Numbered from the stretch's first letter, positions 19,512-29,487 are shown. The stretch: 64,000 nucleotides of DNA from Peribacillus saganii (GCF_003429095.1 NZ_QVTE01000005.1:62001-126000), one strand, 5' to 3'. A program made the numbers and translations. Notes: generated from the letters alone by a model not told the origin.

Positions 19512-20564
19512 ATGGAACAAAGAGGATTAACAATAGCGGTTGTAGGAGCTACTGGAGCAGTGGGGCAGCAAATGATTGCCACATTGGAAAAAAGGGAATT
19601 GCCTATTAAAAACATCATGTTTCTTTCATCCGCACGTTCGGCTGGTACGAAGGCTGCATTCCGCGGGAAAGAGATTGTAATACAGGAAGCAAAGCCAGAA
19701 AGTTTTGAAGGCGTAGATATTGCCCTATTTAGCGCTGGCGGCAGTGTTTCAAAGGAGCTCGCTCACGAAGCGGTAAAACGCGGTGCAATTGTAGTAGATA
19801 ATACGAGCGCATTCAGAATGGATGAAAACGTTCCTCTCGTTGTGCCTGAAGTTAACGAAGAAGCTTTGAAGGCACATAATGGAATTATCGCCAACCCGAA
19901 CTGTTCAACGATCCAAATGGTTGTCGCTCTTGAGCCAATCAGAAAGGAATTCGGGTTAAAGAAGGTGATTGTTTCCACGTACCAGGCTGTTTCTGGAGCC
20001 GGGGCAGCGGCCATTTCTGAACTGAAGGATCAGGCAAAGGCCCTGCTAAATGACGAAGAAATCAAACCGGAAATTCTGCCGGTAAAGGGAGACAAAAAGC
20101 ATTATCAAATTGCTTTTAATGTCATACCCCAAATTGATAAGTTTGTCGATAACGGGTTTACTTATGAAGAAATGAAAATGATTAATGAAACGAAGAAGAT
20201 TATGGGAATGCAAGATCTTAATGTCGCTGCAACATGTGTCAGATTGCCGGTTGTTACAGGGCATTCTGAATCTGTGTATTTTGAAATTGAAAAAGAAGGC
20301 GTTACAGCCAGTGAATTGAAGGAATTGCTGAGGAATGCTCCTGGAGCAATTTTAGAGGATGAGCCCGAAAACCAGATTTATCCAATGCCTGCAAATGCTG
20401 TCGGCAAGAATGACGTGTTTGTCGGCAGGATTCGTAAGGATTTGGATGAGGACAAGGGCTTCCATATGTGGGTAGTATCCGACAACCTTTTAAAAGGTGC
20501 GGCATGGAATTCGGTTCAGATCGCTGAAAGCCTCCTGAAATTAGGGCTTGTAACAGTGAAATGA
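19512..20564 (+). CDS. asd: Aspartate-semialdehyde dehydrogenase
   Basis: Reduces aspartyl phosphate to aspartate semialdehyde for lysine, diaminopimelate, methionine and threonine. 350 residues. NADP-binding [12 protein letters not shown], catalytic Cys in [10 protein letters not shown], substrate motif [12 protein letters not shown], and [15 protein letters not shown]. Ribosome site aaaagggg. An 11-bp hairpin lies between asd and dapG (20576-20602). Confidence 0.97.
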   Translation: MEQRGLTIAVVGATGAVGQQMIATLEKRELPIKNIMFLSSARSAGTKAAFRGKEIVIQEAKPESFEGVDIALFSAGGSVSKELAHEAVKRGAIVVDNTSAFRMDENVPLVVPEVNEEALKAHNGIIANPNCSTIQMVVALEPIRKEFGLKKVIVSTYQAVSGAGAAAISELKDQAKALLNDEEIKPEILPVKGDKKHYQIAFNVIPQIDKFVDNGFTYEEMKMINETKKIMGMQDLNVAATCVRLPVVTGHSESVYFEIEKEGVTASELKELLRNAPGAILEDEPENQIYPMPANAVGKNDVFVGRIRKDLDEDKGFHMWVVSDNLLKGAAWNSVQIAESLLKLGLVTVK

Positions 20565-20575
20565 TAACGGAATCG

Positions 20576-20602
20576 GCCAGCTAAAGCCTTACTTTAGCTG
20601 GC
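20576..20602 (+). other. Perfect hairpin without T run between asd and dapG
   Basis: GCCAGCTAAAG (20576-20586), loop CCTTA, CTTTAGCTGGC (20592-20602). There is no T tract (tactatttgg follows), so this is not a normal intrinsic terminator. It ends 10 bases before the dapG ribosome site and may stabilise or shape the mRNA. Confidence 0.6.
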
Positions 20603-20621
20603 TACTATTTGGGGTGTTAAC

Positions 20622-21869
20622 ATGAAAATCATCGTTCAGAAATTCGGCGGGACTTCTGTACGGAATGAAGACAGCAGGGCTAAGGCACGAAAACATATTC
20701 AAAAAGCCGTTCAGGAAGGCTGCAAGGTAGTAGTTGTTGTGTCTGCAATGGGAAGAAAAGGTGATCCATACGCAACAGATTCACTTCTTTCATTATTGAA
20801 TGGTGGTACGGAAAACATCTCGAAACGCGAGCAGGATCTTTTGCTATCAGTAGGTGAAACGATTTCCGCTGTTGTATTTTCAAGTATGCTGAATCAGCAT
20901 GGGATGAATTCTACAGCGCTGTCAGGTGCTCAGGCCGGCTTTCGGACAAACAATGATCATACAAATGCAAAAATTATTGAAATGAAGTGCGAGCGGCTTT
21001 TAAAGGAGCTGGAAAGCCATGATATTGTGGTTGTGGCAGGTTTCCAGGGAGCGGCACGAAATGGCGATATCACTACTATTGGCCGTGGTGGAAGCGATAC
21101 CTCAGCAGCAGCCCTTGGAGCCGCATTAGGAGCTCAGTGGGTTGATATCTTTACTGATGTGGAAGGAATAATGACTGCTGACCCCCGAATTGCCCAGAAT
21201 GCTAGACCTCTTTCTGTTGTAACATATAATGAGGTTTGTAATATGGCTTATCAGGGGGCGAAGGTTATCCATCCGCGTGCAGTGGAAATAGCGATGCAGG
21301 CCAAAATTCCGATCAGGATTCGTTCTACGTATTCAGATGGGGTGGGAACGTTAGTTACTTCCTATTCCCGCGATAACCGGGGAATCGATATTAAAGAACG
21401 GCTTGTTACTGGTATCGCTCATTTATCGAGGATAACCCAAGTCAAAGTTAACGCTAAAAAAGGTCAATATAATCTGCAGGCGGAAGTTTTCAAGGCGATG
21501 GCTAATGCTTCGATCTCCGTTGACTTTATCAACATTTCGCCAAACGGTGTTGTTTATACTGTTGCAGAAGATATGACACAGAAAGCAGTACATGTGTTAA
21601 CAAACTTAGGCCATGAGCCGATAGTGGAAGAAAGCTGTGCAAAGGTTTCAGTAGTTGGTGCAGGGATAACTGGGGTACCAGGAGTAGCGGCTAAGATTGT
21701 AACAGCATTGTCGGAAAAGGGGATTGGCATCCTTCAATCTGCTGACAGCCATACAACCATTTGGGTTCTAGTTAAGGAAACTGATCTGGTGGATGCGGTC
21801 AACGCCCTTCATGATGCGTTTGAACTTCATGAAGATACACTTGAAACACAGCCTGCAAAATCACAGTGA
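20622..21869 (+). CDS. dapG: Aspartokinase I (DapG type)
   Basis: First enzyme of the aspartate pathway. 415 residues. N-terminal kinase domain: VQKFGGTSVRNEDSR, TTIGRGGSDTSAAAL, DVEGIMTADPR. Two C-terminal ACT domains (IAHLSRITQVKVNAK... and AKVSVVGAGITGVPGVAAKI) bind the feedback inhibitor. In B. subtilis the DapG isozyme is inhibited by diaminopimelate; the asd-dapG-dapA order favours that assignment over LysC. Confidence 0.94.
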   Translation: MKIIVQKFGGTSVRNEDSRAKARKHIQKAVQEGCKVVVVVSAMGRKGDPYATDSLLSLLNGGTENISKREQDLLLSVGETISAVVFSSMLNQHGMNSTALSGAQAGFRTNNDHTNAKIIEMKCERLLKELESHDIVVVAGFQGAARNGDITTIGRGGSDTSAAALGAALGAQWVDIFTDVEGIMTADPRIAQNARPLSVVTYNEVCNMAYQGAKVIHPRAVEIAMQAKIPIRIRSTYSDGVGTLVTSYSRDNRGIDIKERLVTGIAHLSRITQVKVNAKKGQYNLQAEVFKAMANASISVDFINISPNGVVYTVAEDMTQKAVHVLTNLGHEPIVEESCAKVSVVGAGITGVPGVAAKIVTALSEKGIGILQSADSHTTIWVLVKETDLVDAVNALHDAFELHEDTLETQPAKSQ

Positions 21870-21898
21870 CGTCTTATTAAACAATGAGGTGTAAAAAT

Positions 21899-22777
21899 AT
21901 GATACATTTTGGAAGAGTTTCAACGGCAATGGTAACTCCGTTTGATAAAAAAGGGAACATCGATTTTGTAAAAACAACACAGCTGGTCAATTATCTAATC
22001 GAAAATGGATCGGATTCATTGGTCATTGCTGGTACAACTGGGGAGTCTCCTACTTTATCCACAGAGGAAAAACTGGCGCTGCTTTCACACGTAGTAAAAG
22101 TGGTAGATAAACGAGTTCCGGTAATAGCCGGAACAGGCAGCAATAATACGTATGCTTCCATTGAACTGACAAAAAAAGCTGAAATAGCAGGTGCCGATGC
22201 GATCATGCTAGTTGCACCTTATTATAATAAGCCAAATCAAGAGGGGCTGTACCAACATTTTAAAGCGATTGCCGAAAATACTTCTCTCCCGGTGATGATT
22301 TATAACATCCCTGGCAGATCAGTAGTAAATATTTCTCCTGAAACAGTAATCAGGCTCTCGAAAATTCCTAATATTATCGCGGTAAAAGAGGCAAGCGGCA
22401 ACCTGAACTCAATGACGAGAATCCTCGCTGAAGCAGAGGAAGGCTTTATGCTGTACAGCGGTGATGACAGCCTCACTCTTCCAGTGCTTTCAATTGGGGG
22501 TACCGGTATTGTTTCTGTTTCCTCTCATCTCATTGGAAACGAAATGCAGGCAATGATTAAAGCGTTCTTCCAAGGAAATCTTGCAGAAGCAGCAAAACTT
22601 CACCAAAGGTTGCTTCCGATAATGGAAGGCTTGTTTGCAGCACCAAATCCTGGCCCTGTCAAAACAGCTATGCAGCTGAAAGGGATTGATGTTGGGTCAG
22701 TCCGTTTGCCGCTAGTGCCGCTGACAGAGCAGGAACGAACTATACTGGGCGGACTATTGTCCGAATGGTCAAATTAA
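21899..22777 (+). CDS. dapA: 4-hydroxy-tetrahydrodipicolinate synthase
   Basis: Condenses aspartate semialdehyde with pyruvate, the committed step to diaminopimelate, lysine and dipicolinate. ATG 21899 gives 292 residues (MIHFGRVSTAMVTPF), with gaggtg (21886-21891) as ribosome site. The in-frame ATG at 21884 has no such site. Seen: GTTGESPTLS, the YYNKPNQEGLYQHF segment with the catalytic Tyr region, the Schiff-base Lys in IAVKEASGN, and GDDSLTLP. Confidence 0.97.
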   Translation: MIHFGRVSTAMVTPFDKKGNIDFVKTTQLVNYLIENGSDSLVIAGTTGESPTLSTEEKLALLSHVVKVVDKRVPVIAGTGSNNTYASIELTKKAEIAGADAIMLVAPYYNKPNQEGLYQHFKAIAENTSLPVMIYNIPGRSVVNISPETVIRLSKIPNIIAVKEASGNLNSMTRILAEAEEGFMLYSGDDSLTLPVLSIGGTGIVSVSSHLIGNEMQAMIKAFFQGNLAEAAKLHQRLLPIMEGLFAAPNPGPVKTAMQLKGIDVGSVRLPLVPLTEQERTILGGLLSEWSN

Positions 22778-22806
22778 GCATTTTCATTTTTATCTTGAAA
22801 GCTGAT

Positions 22807-22829
22807 CCCGCCAAATGGCGGGGTTTTTT
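22807..22829 (+). terminator. Intrinsic terminator after dapA
   Basis: CCCGCCA / TGGCGGG (22807-22813, 22816-22822), then G and six T. Confidence 0.87.
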
Positions 22830-22943
22830 GTGTGCAATTTAATGTCCGCTCCAAAGGTATCTCCTTGTCTATTAAGCTGTATAATCCCGACAACCAGAAT
22901 GAAATTAAACTGCTGAAAATTTACCATTTCCCAAAGGTATGGG

Positions 22944-22973
22944 TTGTCATGTTTTTTTTGGTTACGTTATAAT
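22944..22973 (+). promoter_or_regulatory. Sigma-A promoter for rnjB
   Basis: TTGTCA (22944-22949), an 18-base spacer rich in T, and a perfect TATAAT (22968-22973). About 45 bases separate it from the rnjB ribosome site. Confidence 0.7.
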
Positions 22974-23026
22974 AGAAACAATTGGAATGTGTACGGCTAC
23001 CAACAAGATTACAGGAGGATTAAATA

Positions 23027-24691
23027 TTGAGCTCAAATAAAAACCAGACTATAAAACTGCTTTCCCTTGGCGGACAGGGAGAACTGGGCAAGAATATGTA
23101 TGTCGCCGAGGTGGATTCCGACCTGTATGTACTGGATGCAGGATTGATGTTTCCCGAAGAAGAGATGCTCGGAATTGACATGGTTATACCGGATATTTCT
23201 TATTTGATCGAAAATCAAGACCGAATTCAAGGAATCTTCCTAAGCCATGGACATGAAGATCATACCGGTGCCCTATCTTATATCCTTCGGCGTATAGAGG
23301 TACCAGTATTTGGGACAAGACTTACCCTTGCCCTTGCTAAAGCGAAACTGAAAGAAGACGAATTTAGAGGGGCAACACAATTCAATGAAATAGATTCAGA
23401 TACAATCCTCCAGTTCCCGAATGCGAACGTTTCATTTTTTAGGACAAACCATAGCATTCCTGACTCAGTAGGAATTGTCATTCATACTTCAGAAGGTGCT
23501 ATTGTTTACACAGGAGATTTTAAATTTGACCAGTCTGCTTCAGGTTTGTACAGCCCTGAAATAGGAAAAATGGCGGCGCTCGGTGAAAAGGGAGTCCTTT
23601 GCCTGATGTCTGATAGCACAAGGGCGGAGTCTCAAGGATATACCCCGTCTGAAGCAATTGTAGCTAAAGGCATGGCGGATGCATTTCACAATGCGTCTGG
23701 CAGGATTATCGTGGCTTGCTTTGCCTCTAATTTAAACAGGATTCAGCAAGTTTTCGATACGGCAGCACGATTGGGGAAGAAGGTGGCCGTCGTTGGCAAA
23801 AGCCTTCAGCGTGTATACCAAACTGCACTAAATCTCGGTTATTTAAAAACTGAACCAGACACCATTATTCCGGTTTCTGAAATAGATTCCTATACTGATA
23901 AAGAGATAGTGATTCTTTCTACCGGACAGCATGGTGAGCCTATCCAGGCACTACAAAAGATGGCAAAGCAGACTCATAAACAGGTGAACATACGAAAAGG
24001 TGATACCGTGTTAATAGCCGCATCTCCGCTAAAAGGGGGAGAACTGATCCTCTATAAAACGGTTGACCTGCTTTTCAGAGCTGGCGCAAATGTTGTTTCA
24101 GGAAAATATAAGGTTCATGTTTCCGGACATGGAAGTGAAGAAGAGCTAAAGATGATGCTCAATCTCATGAGGCCTCGTTTTTTAGTACCTGTTCACGGTG
24201 AATATCGGATGCTAAAGGCTCATGAAAAAATCGGGAAAGCCTACGGGTTGCCTTCAGACCAGATTGTTGTCGCTGAAAACGGAGAAGTCATTGAAATAAA
24301 ACCTAATAAAATCCGTGTCGGCAGTAAGGTAACATCAGGCAATACCTTAATTGACGGAAGCGGTGTCGGGGATGTAGGCAATATTGTTCTGCGTGACAGA
24401 AGGCTGCTTTCGCAGGATGGAACTCTGATTGTCGTCGTTACCTTGAACAGATCGGATAAAAGCATTGCGGCTGGACCTGAAATTATCTCTCGCGGTTTTG
24501 TCTACGTTCGTGAATCTGAAAAATTAATGGAGGAATCCACGAACATTGTTAGTGATATTGTTCGAAAAAACGCTGCGCAAAAATTCGACTGGGCGACTTT
24601 AAAGCAGGAGATCCGAGACTCGCTAAACCAGCATTTATATGAAAAAACAAAGCGCCGCCCAATGATTTTGCCAATCATAATGGAGATTTAA
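23027..24691 (+). CDS. rnjB: Ribonuclease J (RnjB/YmfA position)
   Basis: Metallo-beta-lactamase/beta-CASP ribonuclease with 5' exo- and endonuclease activity. 554 residues, starting TTG 23027 after acaggagg (23011-23018). Position between dapA and tepA equals B. subtilis ymfA (RNase J2). Seen: LGGQGELGKNMYV, the metal motif SHGHEDHTGA (HxHxDH complete, nt 23243 on), VYTGDFKFDQ, the beta-CASP region, and HVSGHGSEEELK. B. subtilis RNase J2, as I recall, has lost parts of HxHxDH; here the site is intact, so the protein may be a full nuclease. J1 versus J2 is decided by synteny only. Confidence 0.88.
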   Translation: MSSNKNQTIKLLSLGGQGELGKNMYVAEVDSDLYVLDAGLMFPEEEMLGIDMVIPDISYLIENQDRIQGIFLSHGHEDHTGALSYILRRIEVPVFGTRLTLALAKAKLKEDEFRGATQFNEIDSDTILQFPNANVSFFRTNHSIPDSVGIVIHTSEGAIVYTGDFKFDQSASGLYSPEIGKMAALGEKGVLCLMSDSTRAESQGYTPSEAIVAKGMADAFHNASGRIIVACFASNLNRIQQVFDTAARLGKKVAVVGKSLQRVYQTALNLGYLKTEPDTIIPVSEIDSYTDKEIVILSTGQHGEPIQALQKMAKQTHKQVNIRKGDTVLIAASPLKGGELILYKTVDLLFRAGANVVSGKYKVHVSGHGSEEELKMMLNLMRPRFLVPVHGEYRMLKAHEKIGKAYGLPSDQIVVAENGEVIEIKPNKIRVGSKVTSGNTLIDGSGVGDVGNIVLRDRRLLSQDGTLIVVVTLNRSDKSIAAGPEIISRGFVYVRESEKLMEESTNIVSDIVRKNAAQKFDWATLKQEIRDSLNQHLYEKTKRRPMILPIIMEI

Positions 24692-24724
24692 ACGGCGAAA
24701 TACCATTCCAAGAATGAAATGAAC

Positions 24725-24758
24725 AGCTCTCTGGCCTTTTGTCCAGGGAGCTATTTTT
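24725..24758 (+). terminator. Intrinsic terminator after rnjB
   Basis: AGCTCTCTGG (24725-24734) with CCAGGGAGCT (24743-24752); ten pairs with one wobble, then a T run. Confidence 0.8.
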
Positions 24759-24884
24759 CATTTGTCTTTTTTCTTAGCTGGCGGAACGTTTTACCTTTAC
24801 CCAGTATTTCAAAATAAAGGAATGAATGAAGATACTTCCGTTCATACTACTGATATGCAAATAGGGAAAGGGGATTTAACCATT

Positions 24885-25856
24885 ATGGAATACAATCCAA
24901 TGTCAAACATGCCTCTGAATAACGGGCAAGCCGCAAACATGCCATTCCAAAGCTCACCGTCAACTGGCTTACCATTTAACAGGCCATTTACTAACTCGCC
25001 AATGCAAAATAACCTGCAGCAAAATAATGGGGCTATGCCATTTTTTACGCCAACATCTGATTCACCAATGCCAAGCCCTTCGCTGCCTAGAGCACCAATC
25101 CCGAATGCGCCAATGCCAAACGCGCCCTTACCAAATGATGGCGGTCAGCAGGAAACTAAAGGCTCTTCCTTGATTGAAAGAATACAGCAGCTGGGCCAAA
25201 CGAATGTACCGCAAATGTCACAGGATTCAAACATTCATTGTTTAACGATTGTTGGACAAATTGAGGGTCACATGCAGCTTCCACCACAAAATAAAACAAC
25301 TAAATATGAACACGTAATTCCACAGATAGTAGCTATTGAACAAAACCCTAATATTTCTGGATTGCTCGTAATTTTAAATACGGTGGGCGGAGATGTAGAA
25401 GCGGGTCTTGCTATTTCTGAGATGCTTGCATCTTTGTCTAAGCCAACTGTATCAATAGTACTTGGCGGGGGCCATTCCATCGGTGTTCCGATTGCTGTTT
25501 CATGTAATTATTCTTTTATTGCTGAAACCGCGACAATGACGATTCATCCAATCAGGCTTACCGGGCTTGTAATCGGTGTGCCGCAAACCTTTGAATATCT
25601 GGATAAGATGCAGGATCGGGTGGTTAATTTCGTAACCAAGCATTCAAAAGTATCAGAAGATGATTTCAAGGAATTGATGTTTGCTAAAGGAAATCTGACT
25701 CGTGATATCGGAACAAACGTTGTCGGTACGGATGCTGTTAACGTCGGATTGATTGATGAAGTGGGTGGAATTGGAGCTGCGATGAAAAAGCTGAACAGCT
25801 TGATAGAAATACATCAGCAAAACAATCCTGAGCCAGGGAAGGAGATTCTGCAGTGA
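24885..25856 (+). CDS. tepA: TepA, ClpP-like serine protease with long low-complexity N terminus
   Basis: ClpP-fold cytosolic protease; B. subtilis TepA (about 245 residues) has been reported to help protein translocation and to act early in germination. Here ATG 24885, served by gggaaagggga (24863-24873), gives 323 residues. The frame stays open to 24762, but that part overlaps the promoter/terminator zone. Residues 1 to about 95 are Pro/Asn/Met-rich with repeats such as [11 protein letters not shown]; the protease domain follows from about residue 122 ([13 protein letters not shown]), with the oxyanion region [10 protein letters not shown] and the nucleophile Ser in GGGHSIGVP (near residue 197). 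It overlaps ylzJ by GTGA. Confidence 0.92.
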   Translation: MEYNPMSNMPLNNGQAANMPFQSSPSTGLPFNRPFTNSPMQNNLQQNNGAMPFFTPTSDSPMPSPSLPRAPIPNAPMPNAPLPNDGGQQETKGSSLIERIQQLGQTNVPQMSQDSNIHCLTIVGQIEGHMQLPPQNKTTKYEHVIPQIVAIEQNPNISGLLVILNTVGGDVEAGLAISEMLASLSKPTVSIVLGGGHSIGVPIAVSCNYSFIAETATMTIHPIRLTGLVIGVPQTFEYLDKMQDRVVNFVTKHSKVSEDDFKELMFAKGNLTRDIGTNVVGTDAVNVGLIDEVGGIGAAMKKLNSLIEIHQQNNPEPGKEILQ

Positions 25857-26077
25857 TTCTTTACACAATGATGCCGCTAGATCTTGTCTTTCCGCCGGAG
25901 GCAGAATATGAAAAGCACATTAGTATGCATTATAAAGGCATCCCGGTTGAGGTAATCATGGACTCCCATTCATCTTGCCGGATTTCAAGAATCCTGAGTA
26001 CGAATCCTGCCCATTTTTTGGATGGAAATGTTCAGCCAGGGACGAGTTTCAGCCTGTGGCAAGAAAATATTCAGTAA
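25853..26077 (+). CDS. ylzJ: YlzJ-like protein
   Basis: 74-residue protein of the YlzJ family (about 71 residues in B. subtilis), beginning [15 protein letters not shown] and containing the short motif [13 protein letters not shown]. It starts at GTG 25853 inside the tepA stop, so it is coupled to tepA. The function is unknown; always between tepA and spoIIIE in the genomes I know. Confidence 0.85.
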   Translation: MILYTMMPLDLVFPPEAEYEKHISMHYKGIPVEVIMDSHSSCRISRILSTNPAHFLDGNVQPGTSFSLWQENIQ

Positions 26078-26145
26078 ATAGGACATGGTAAAGAATAATC
26101 ACATGTAAACCGTGATAATATGCTATAATGGTAATACTGGAAAAT

Positions 26146-26176
26146 GAAAGCAGCCTAAAATGGCTGCTTTCTTTAT
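26146..26176 (+). terminator. Intrinsic terminator after tepA-ylzJ
   Basis: Perfect GAAAGCAGCC (26146-26155), loop TAAAAT, GGCTGCTTTC (26162-26171), then TTTATT. A TATAAT box at 26124-26129 lies just upstream but has no good -35. Confidence 0.82.
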
Positions 26177-26214
26177 TCACTAGTTAAGGAAGTGTACCTT
26201 TTTTAACTAATACA

Positions 26215-26430
26215 GATGTCTAGCTCCAGCGCCCAGCCCCTCGAATGTTGTGACCAAGAGCCGTCACAACCCTGGTCATAAGCCAATCGCTTCGGAAGGC
26301 AAAGAGCGCCTTCTGTCAGCGCTTATCTTAATCTTGCCGGGCCATAGGATGGGGGTTAGAACGGCGTTCCCACAGGACGTGGCGAATTTAGCCGTTCTTC
26401 CTCTAGAACAGGGCGCATGCGCTTTTCTAT
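26215..26430 (+). repeat. Modular GC-rich hairpin repeat, copy C (ylzJ-spoIIIE, first of tandem)
   Basis: Left end gatgtctagctccagcgcccagcccctcga, right end gggcgcatgcgcttttct. GTTGTGAC (26247-26254) pairs with GTCACAAC (26263-26270) around the loop caagagcc. Copy B has GTTGCGAT / ATCGCAAC at the same place, i.e. two compensating pair changes. One two-tier module follows: outer AGAACGGC (26358-26365) / GCCGTTCT (26391-26398), inner CCAC / GTGG, loop AGGAC (26374-26378). Confidence 0.9.
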
Positions 26431-26617
26431 GATGTCTTGCTCAGCAACTTTTTCACTTAAGAAATAAAGGCCCGACGCACACAACGTGATAGTGCCGGCG
26501 TCGCCGCAGGATAAGGAATGCTTAGGCAGCGATACATCGCATGAAACAAGCGTAAGCTTATTTGGGGACGTGGCACCCTTGCCGTTTTTCCTCTTGCAGG
26601 GAGCTTGTGCATTTCTT
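26431..26617 (+). repeat. Modular GC-rich hairpin repeat, copy C' (decayed, tandem with C)
   Basis: Begins gatgtcttgctcagcaactttttc, like copies D and E, and ends gcagggagcttgtgcatttctt, a degenerate form of the family's right end. It contains the block aaggaatgcttaggcagcgatacatcgca shared with copies A and D. The AGGAC loop hairpins are eroded (cgcacacaacgtg), so this looks like an older copy. Confidence 0.7.
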
Positions 26618-26655
26618 AGATGGAATTGTATTACATATTAAAAACAGGTGATAAT

Positions 26656-29022
26656 ATGGCAAAACAAAAACGCAGGAAGACTAAGGGTTCTGAGGCCCTT
26701 AAAACTACACTTAAATTTGAACTGATTGGCCTTGGCCTCATCAGTTTATCAGTATTTGCTATAGCTGAACTGGGTAAGGTAGGCATCAAAATAAAACTGT
26801 ATATTGCTAGATTTTTAATGGGTGAATGGGATATCTTGCTGTTAATGGGGCTTATAATCCTGGGTTTTTATTTTATCATTAAAAGAAAGGTTCCATTTTT
26901 CTTTAAAAGGCAGCTTGTGGGTATCTATTTAATAACAGCCAGTATCTTATTGCTGGATCATGTCTATGTTTTCAAACTCATTTTTGAAAGGGAAACTTTT
27001 CAGAACTCCAGTGTAATTGTTAACACACTTGAAATATTTAATAATGAAAGAACAGGACAGATAAGCAGTACCCATGATCTTGGCGGAGGTATGATTGGAG
27101 CACTTCTTTTTGCCGCTTCCTATTTTTTGTTTGATGAAGCTGGGGCGAAAATTATTGCTGTACTCCTTGTTATCATTGGTTTTGTCCTGGTAACAGGAAA
27201 AACTTTGGGAGATACGGCCGGTAAACTTGGATCTTCCATAGGTACGTTTATCGTAAACCAATGGCAGGCGTTTATCGATGATATGAAGGTGTGGGGTACC
27301 GAACGAAAGGAAAGGATAAGGCAGCAGAGAGAAGATAGGCGTGAAAGAGAAAGCCAAGAGGCGGCTGAACAAACTGAGCAGCCTTTGGTCGTGCCTGTAA
27401 ATACGAGTGCGCCTGCACAAAGACTGATTTCAAACTTTGCCGAAAATGCCTATCAAGAGGAAATAGGTACCGAGAATCCTGCTGAGCCAGCAAACTTTAT
27501 TGATAATAACAGTTCTGAGAATGAAGAAATGGATGATAGCGCGCCTCAAATCAATTTTTCAGAAGTGGAAAATAAAGAATATTTCCTGCCTCCGTTATCT
27601 TTGCTTCGGCAGCCCAAGAAAACAGATCAAAGCGGTGAATATCGGCTAATACATGAAAATGCAGCAAAACTGGAACGGACTTTTAATAGTTTCGGCGTAA
27701 AGGCAAAGGTTACACAGGTTCATTTAGGCCCTGCTGTAACAAAATATGAAGTCCATCCAGATGTGGGTGTTAAGGTTAGTAAGATTGTGAGCCTTGCTGA
27801 TGACCTGGCCCTTGCTTTGGCAGCGAAGGATATTCGGATTGAAGCACCGATACCAGGAAAATCGGCGATTGGTATCGAAGTACCGAATTCAGAGATAGCA
27901 ATGGTTTCATTGCGGGAGGTTCTCGACTCAAAAGAATTGGACAAGCCGGATTCCAAGCTTCAGATAGGGCTTGGCAGAAATATCTCAGGCGAAGCAGTTC
28001 TATCTGAACTTAACAAAATGCCGCATTTGCTTGTAGCGGGTGCAACTGGCAGCGGTAAATCAGTCTGCATTAATGGAATTATTGTCAGCATTTTAATGAG
28101 AGCTAAACCGCATGAAGTGAAGATGATGATGATTGACCCGAAGATGGTTGAGCTTAATGTTTATAACGGCATCCCGCATTTGCTCGCACCAGTTGTAACT
28201 GATGCAAAAAAGGCTTCGCAGGCTTTAAAGAAGGTAGTAAATGAAATGGAACGCCGTTATGAGCTATTTTCACATACCGGGACAAGGAATATTGAGGGTT
28301 ATAATGACCATGTTAAACGCCATAATGCCGAAGATGATGCAAAACAGCCACTACTTCCGTATATAGTAGTCATCGTTGATGAGCTTGCGGATCTAATGAT
28401 GGTTGCTTCCTCCGATGTTGAGGATGCCATCACCAGGCTGGCCCAAATGGCCCGCGCTGCTGGAATTCACCTAATTATCGCGACACAGCGACCTTCTGTT
28501 GATGTAATTACAGGGGTCATTAAGGCGAATATCCCGTCAAGGATAGCCTTTAGTGTTTCTTCAATGACAGATTCCAGGACCATTCTTGACATGGGCGGAG
28601 CAGAAAAACTGCTAGGACGCGGTGACATGCTGTTTTTGCCAGTTGGTGCTTCCAAGCCGGTCAGGGTACAAGGGGCTTTTCTTTCGGATGAAGAAGTAGA
28701 AGAGGTGGTCAATTTTGTTATTGGCCAGCAAAAAGCTCAATATAATGAAGAAATGATACCCGATGAAGTAACCGAAGCTGTCGGAGAAGTAGATGATAAC
28801 TTGTATGATGAAGCGGTACAGCTGATCGTTGAAATGCAGACAGCTTCTGTTTCCATGCTGCAGCGAAGATTCAGAATCGGCTATACCCGTGCAGCCCGCC
28901 TTATTGACGAAATGGAAGCAAGAGGGATAGTCGGTCCGTATGAGGGCAGTAAACCAAGGGTAGTTTTAGTTGCAAAGGAAACCAGTGAGGACGCTCATTT
29001 ATCCCATATAAACGGGCAGTAA
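26656..29022 (+). CDS. spoIIIE: DNA translocase SpoIIIE (FtsK family)
   Basis: Septal ATPase that pumps the forespore chromosome across the polar septum. ATG 26656 with aggtga (26646-26651) gives 788 residues, the B. subtilis length; an upstream in-frame ATG at 26620 lies next to the repeat and lacks a site. The N terminus has about four membrane segments to residue 185, then a charged linker to about residue 310. The motor has Walker [15 protein letters not shown] (nt 28039 on), Walker [14 protein letters not shown] and [14 protein letters not shown]. The C-terminal gamma winged helix ([18 protein letters not shown]) reads DNA polarity sequences. Confidence 0.96.
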   Translation: MAKQKRRKTKGSEALKTTLKFELIGLGLISLSVFAIAELGKVGIKIKLYIARFLMGEWDILLLMGLIILGFYFIIKRKVPFFFKRQLVGIYLITASILLLDHVYVFKLIFERETFQNSSVIVNTLEIFNNERTGQISSTHDLGGGMIGALLFAASYFLFDEAGAKIIAVLLVIIGFVLVTGKTLGDTAGKLGSSIGTFIVNQWQAFIDDMKVWGTERKERIRQQREDRRERESQEAAEQTEQPLVVPVNTSAPAQRLISNFAENAYQEEIGTENPAEPANFIDNNSSENEEMDDSAPQINFSEVENKEYFLPPLSLLRQPKKTDQSGEYRLIHENAAKLERTFNSFGVKAKVTQVHLGPAVTKYEVHPDVGVKVSKIVSLADDLALALAAKDIRIEAPIPGKSAIGIEVPNSEIAMVSLREVLDSKELDKPDSKLQIGLGRNISGEAVLSELNKMPHLLVAGATGSGKSVCINGIIVSILMRAKPHEVKMMMIDPKMVELNVYNGIPHLLAPVVTDAKKASQALKKVVNEMERRYELFSHTGTRNIEGYNDHVKRHNAEDDAKQPLLPYIVVIVDELADLMMVASSDVEDAITRLAQMARAAGIHLIIATQRPSVDVITGVIKANIPSRIAFSVSSMTDSRTILDMGGAEKLLGRGDMLFLPVGASKPVRVQGAFLSDEEVEEVVNFVIGQQKAQYNEEMIPDEVTEAVGEVDDNLYDEAVQLIVEMQTASVSMLQRRFRIGYTRAARLIDEMEARGIVGPYEGSKPRVVLVAKETSEDAHLSHINGQ

Positions 29023-29161
29023 GCTCATCCAAGTGCACAAGCCAGCAAATTATATAAAAACATGTCAAAGATTCAATCTTAGAATAAAAATAACGAATGC
29101 ATTTGACTTTTGCTAAACTTGAGCCGGTAGCTGCTGTTTTCTGAATAAAATAATTAATTTT

Positions 29162-29200
29162 CCCTGTCAGTACAGAAAAGGCTCTGGCAGGGTATTTTTT
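29162..29200 (+). terminator. Intrinsic terminator after spoIIIE
   Basis: CCCTGTCAG (29162-29170) with CTGGCAGGG (29184-29192), one wobble, then a T-rich tract. It lies about 140 bases past the stop. Confidence 0.75.
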
Positions 29201-29450
29201 GTATAAAGAACTTAGAATCTATTATCAAAACTGTGGTTTGTAACTGTTTTCAATTGTATATCACAATGATAATTATTAATTTATCAGGTTTATTATAGAT
29301 GAAAGGGGTTAAAACACTATAGTGACTTTCTTAAGGAATTCCTCAGAGGAAAATGCCGGAGAATTCAATAAACTACAGCGAAAAACAAAGAAGATCACCC
29401 ATTTGCATTTTTCCACAAAATATTTTGATTCCTATTTCCTTATATAAGAA
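29201..29450 (+). other. AT-rich gap before ymfC with a weak small open frame
   Basis: Mostly AT-rich. A 41-codon frame runs from GTG 29322 to 29447 (begins VTFLRNSSEENAGEF), with aaagggg 13 bases upstream of its start. I do not recognise it and do not call it a gene. Confidence 0.3.
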
Positions 29451-29454
29451 AAAG

Positions 29455-29463
29455 TGTTATAGT
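29455..29463 (+). promoter_or_regulatory. Candidate extended -10 promoter for ymfC
   Basis: TGTTATAGT: TG, one base, then TATAGT (29458-29463). There is no clear -35. Predicted start near 29470, upstream of the palindromic operator. Confidence 0.5.
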
Positions 29464-29487
29464 ATTTTCGATTAGTAGGAATGATAC

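Noticed and set aside
20565-20621. Lysine riboswitch or T-box before dapG
   Set aside because: The spacer is only 57 bases and holds a simple hairpin, too short for either.
26250-26432. 60-aa frame in repeat copy C
   Set aside because: Explained by the repeat; no ribosome site.
29322-29447. 41-codon frame from GTG before ymfC
   Set aside because: Ribosome site is too far from the start and I recognise no family; kept only as a note in the gap entry.
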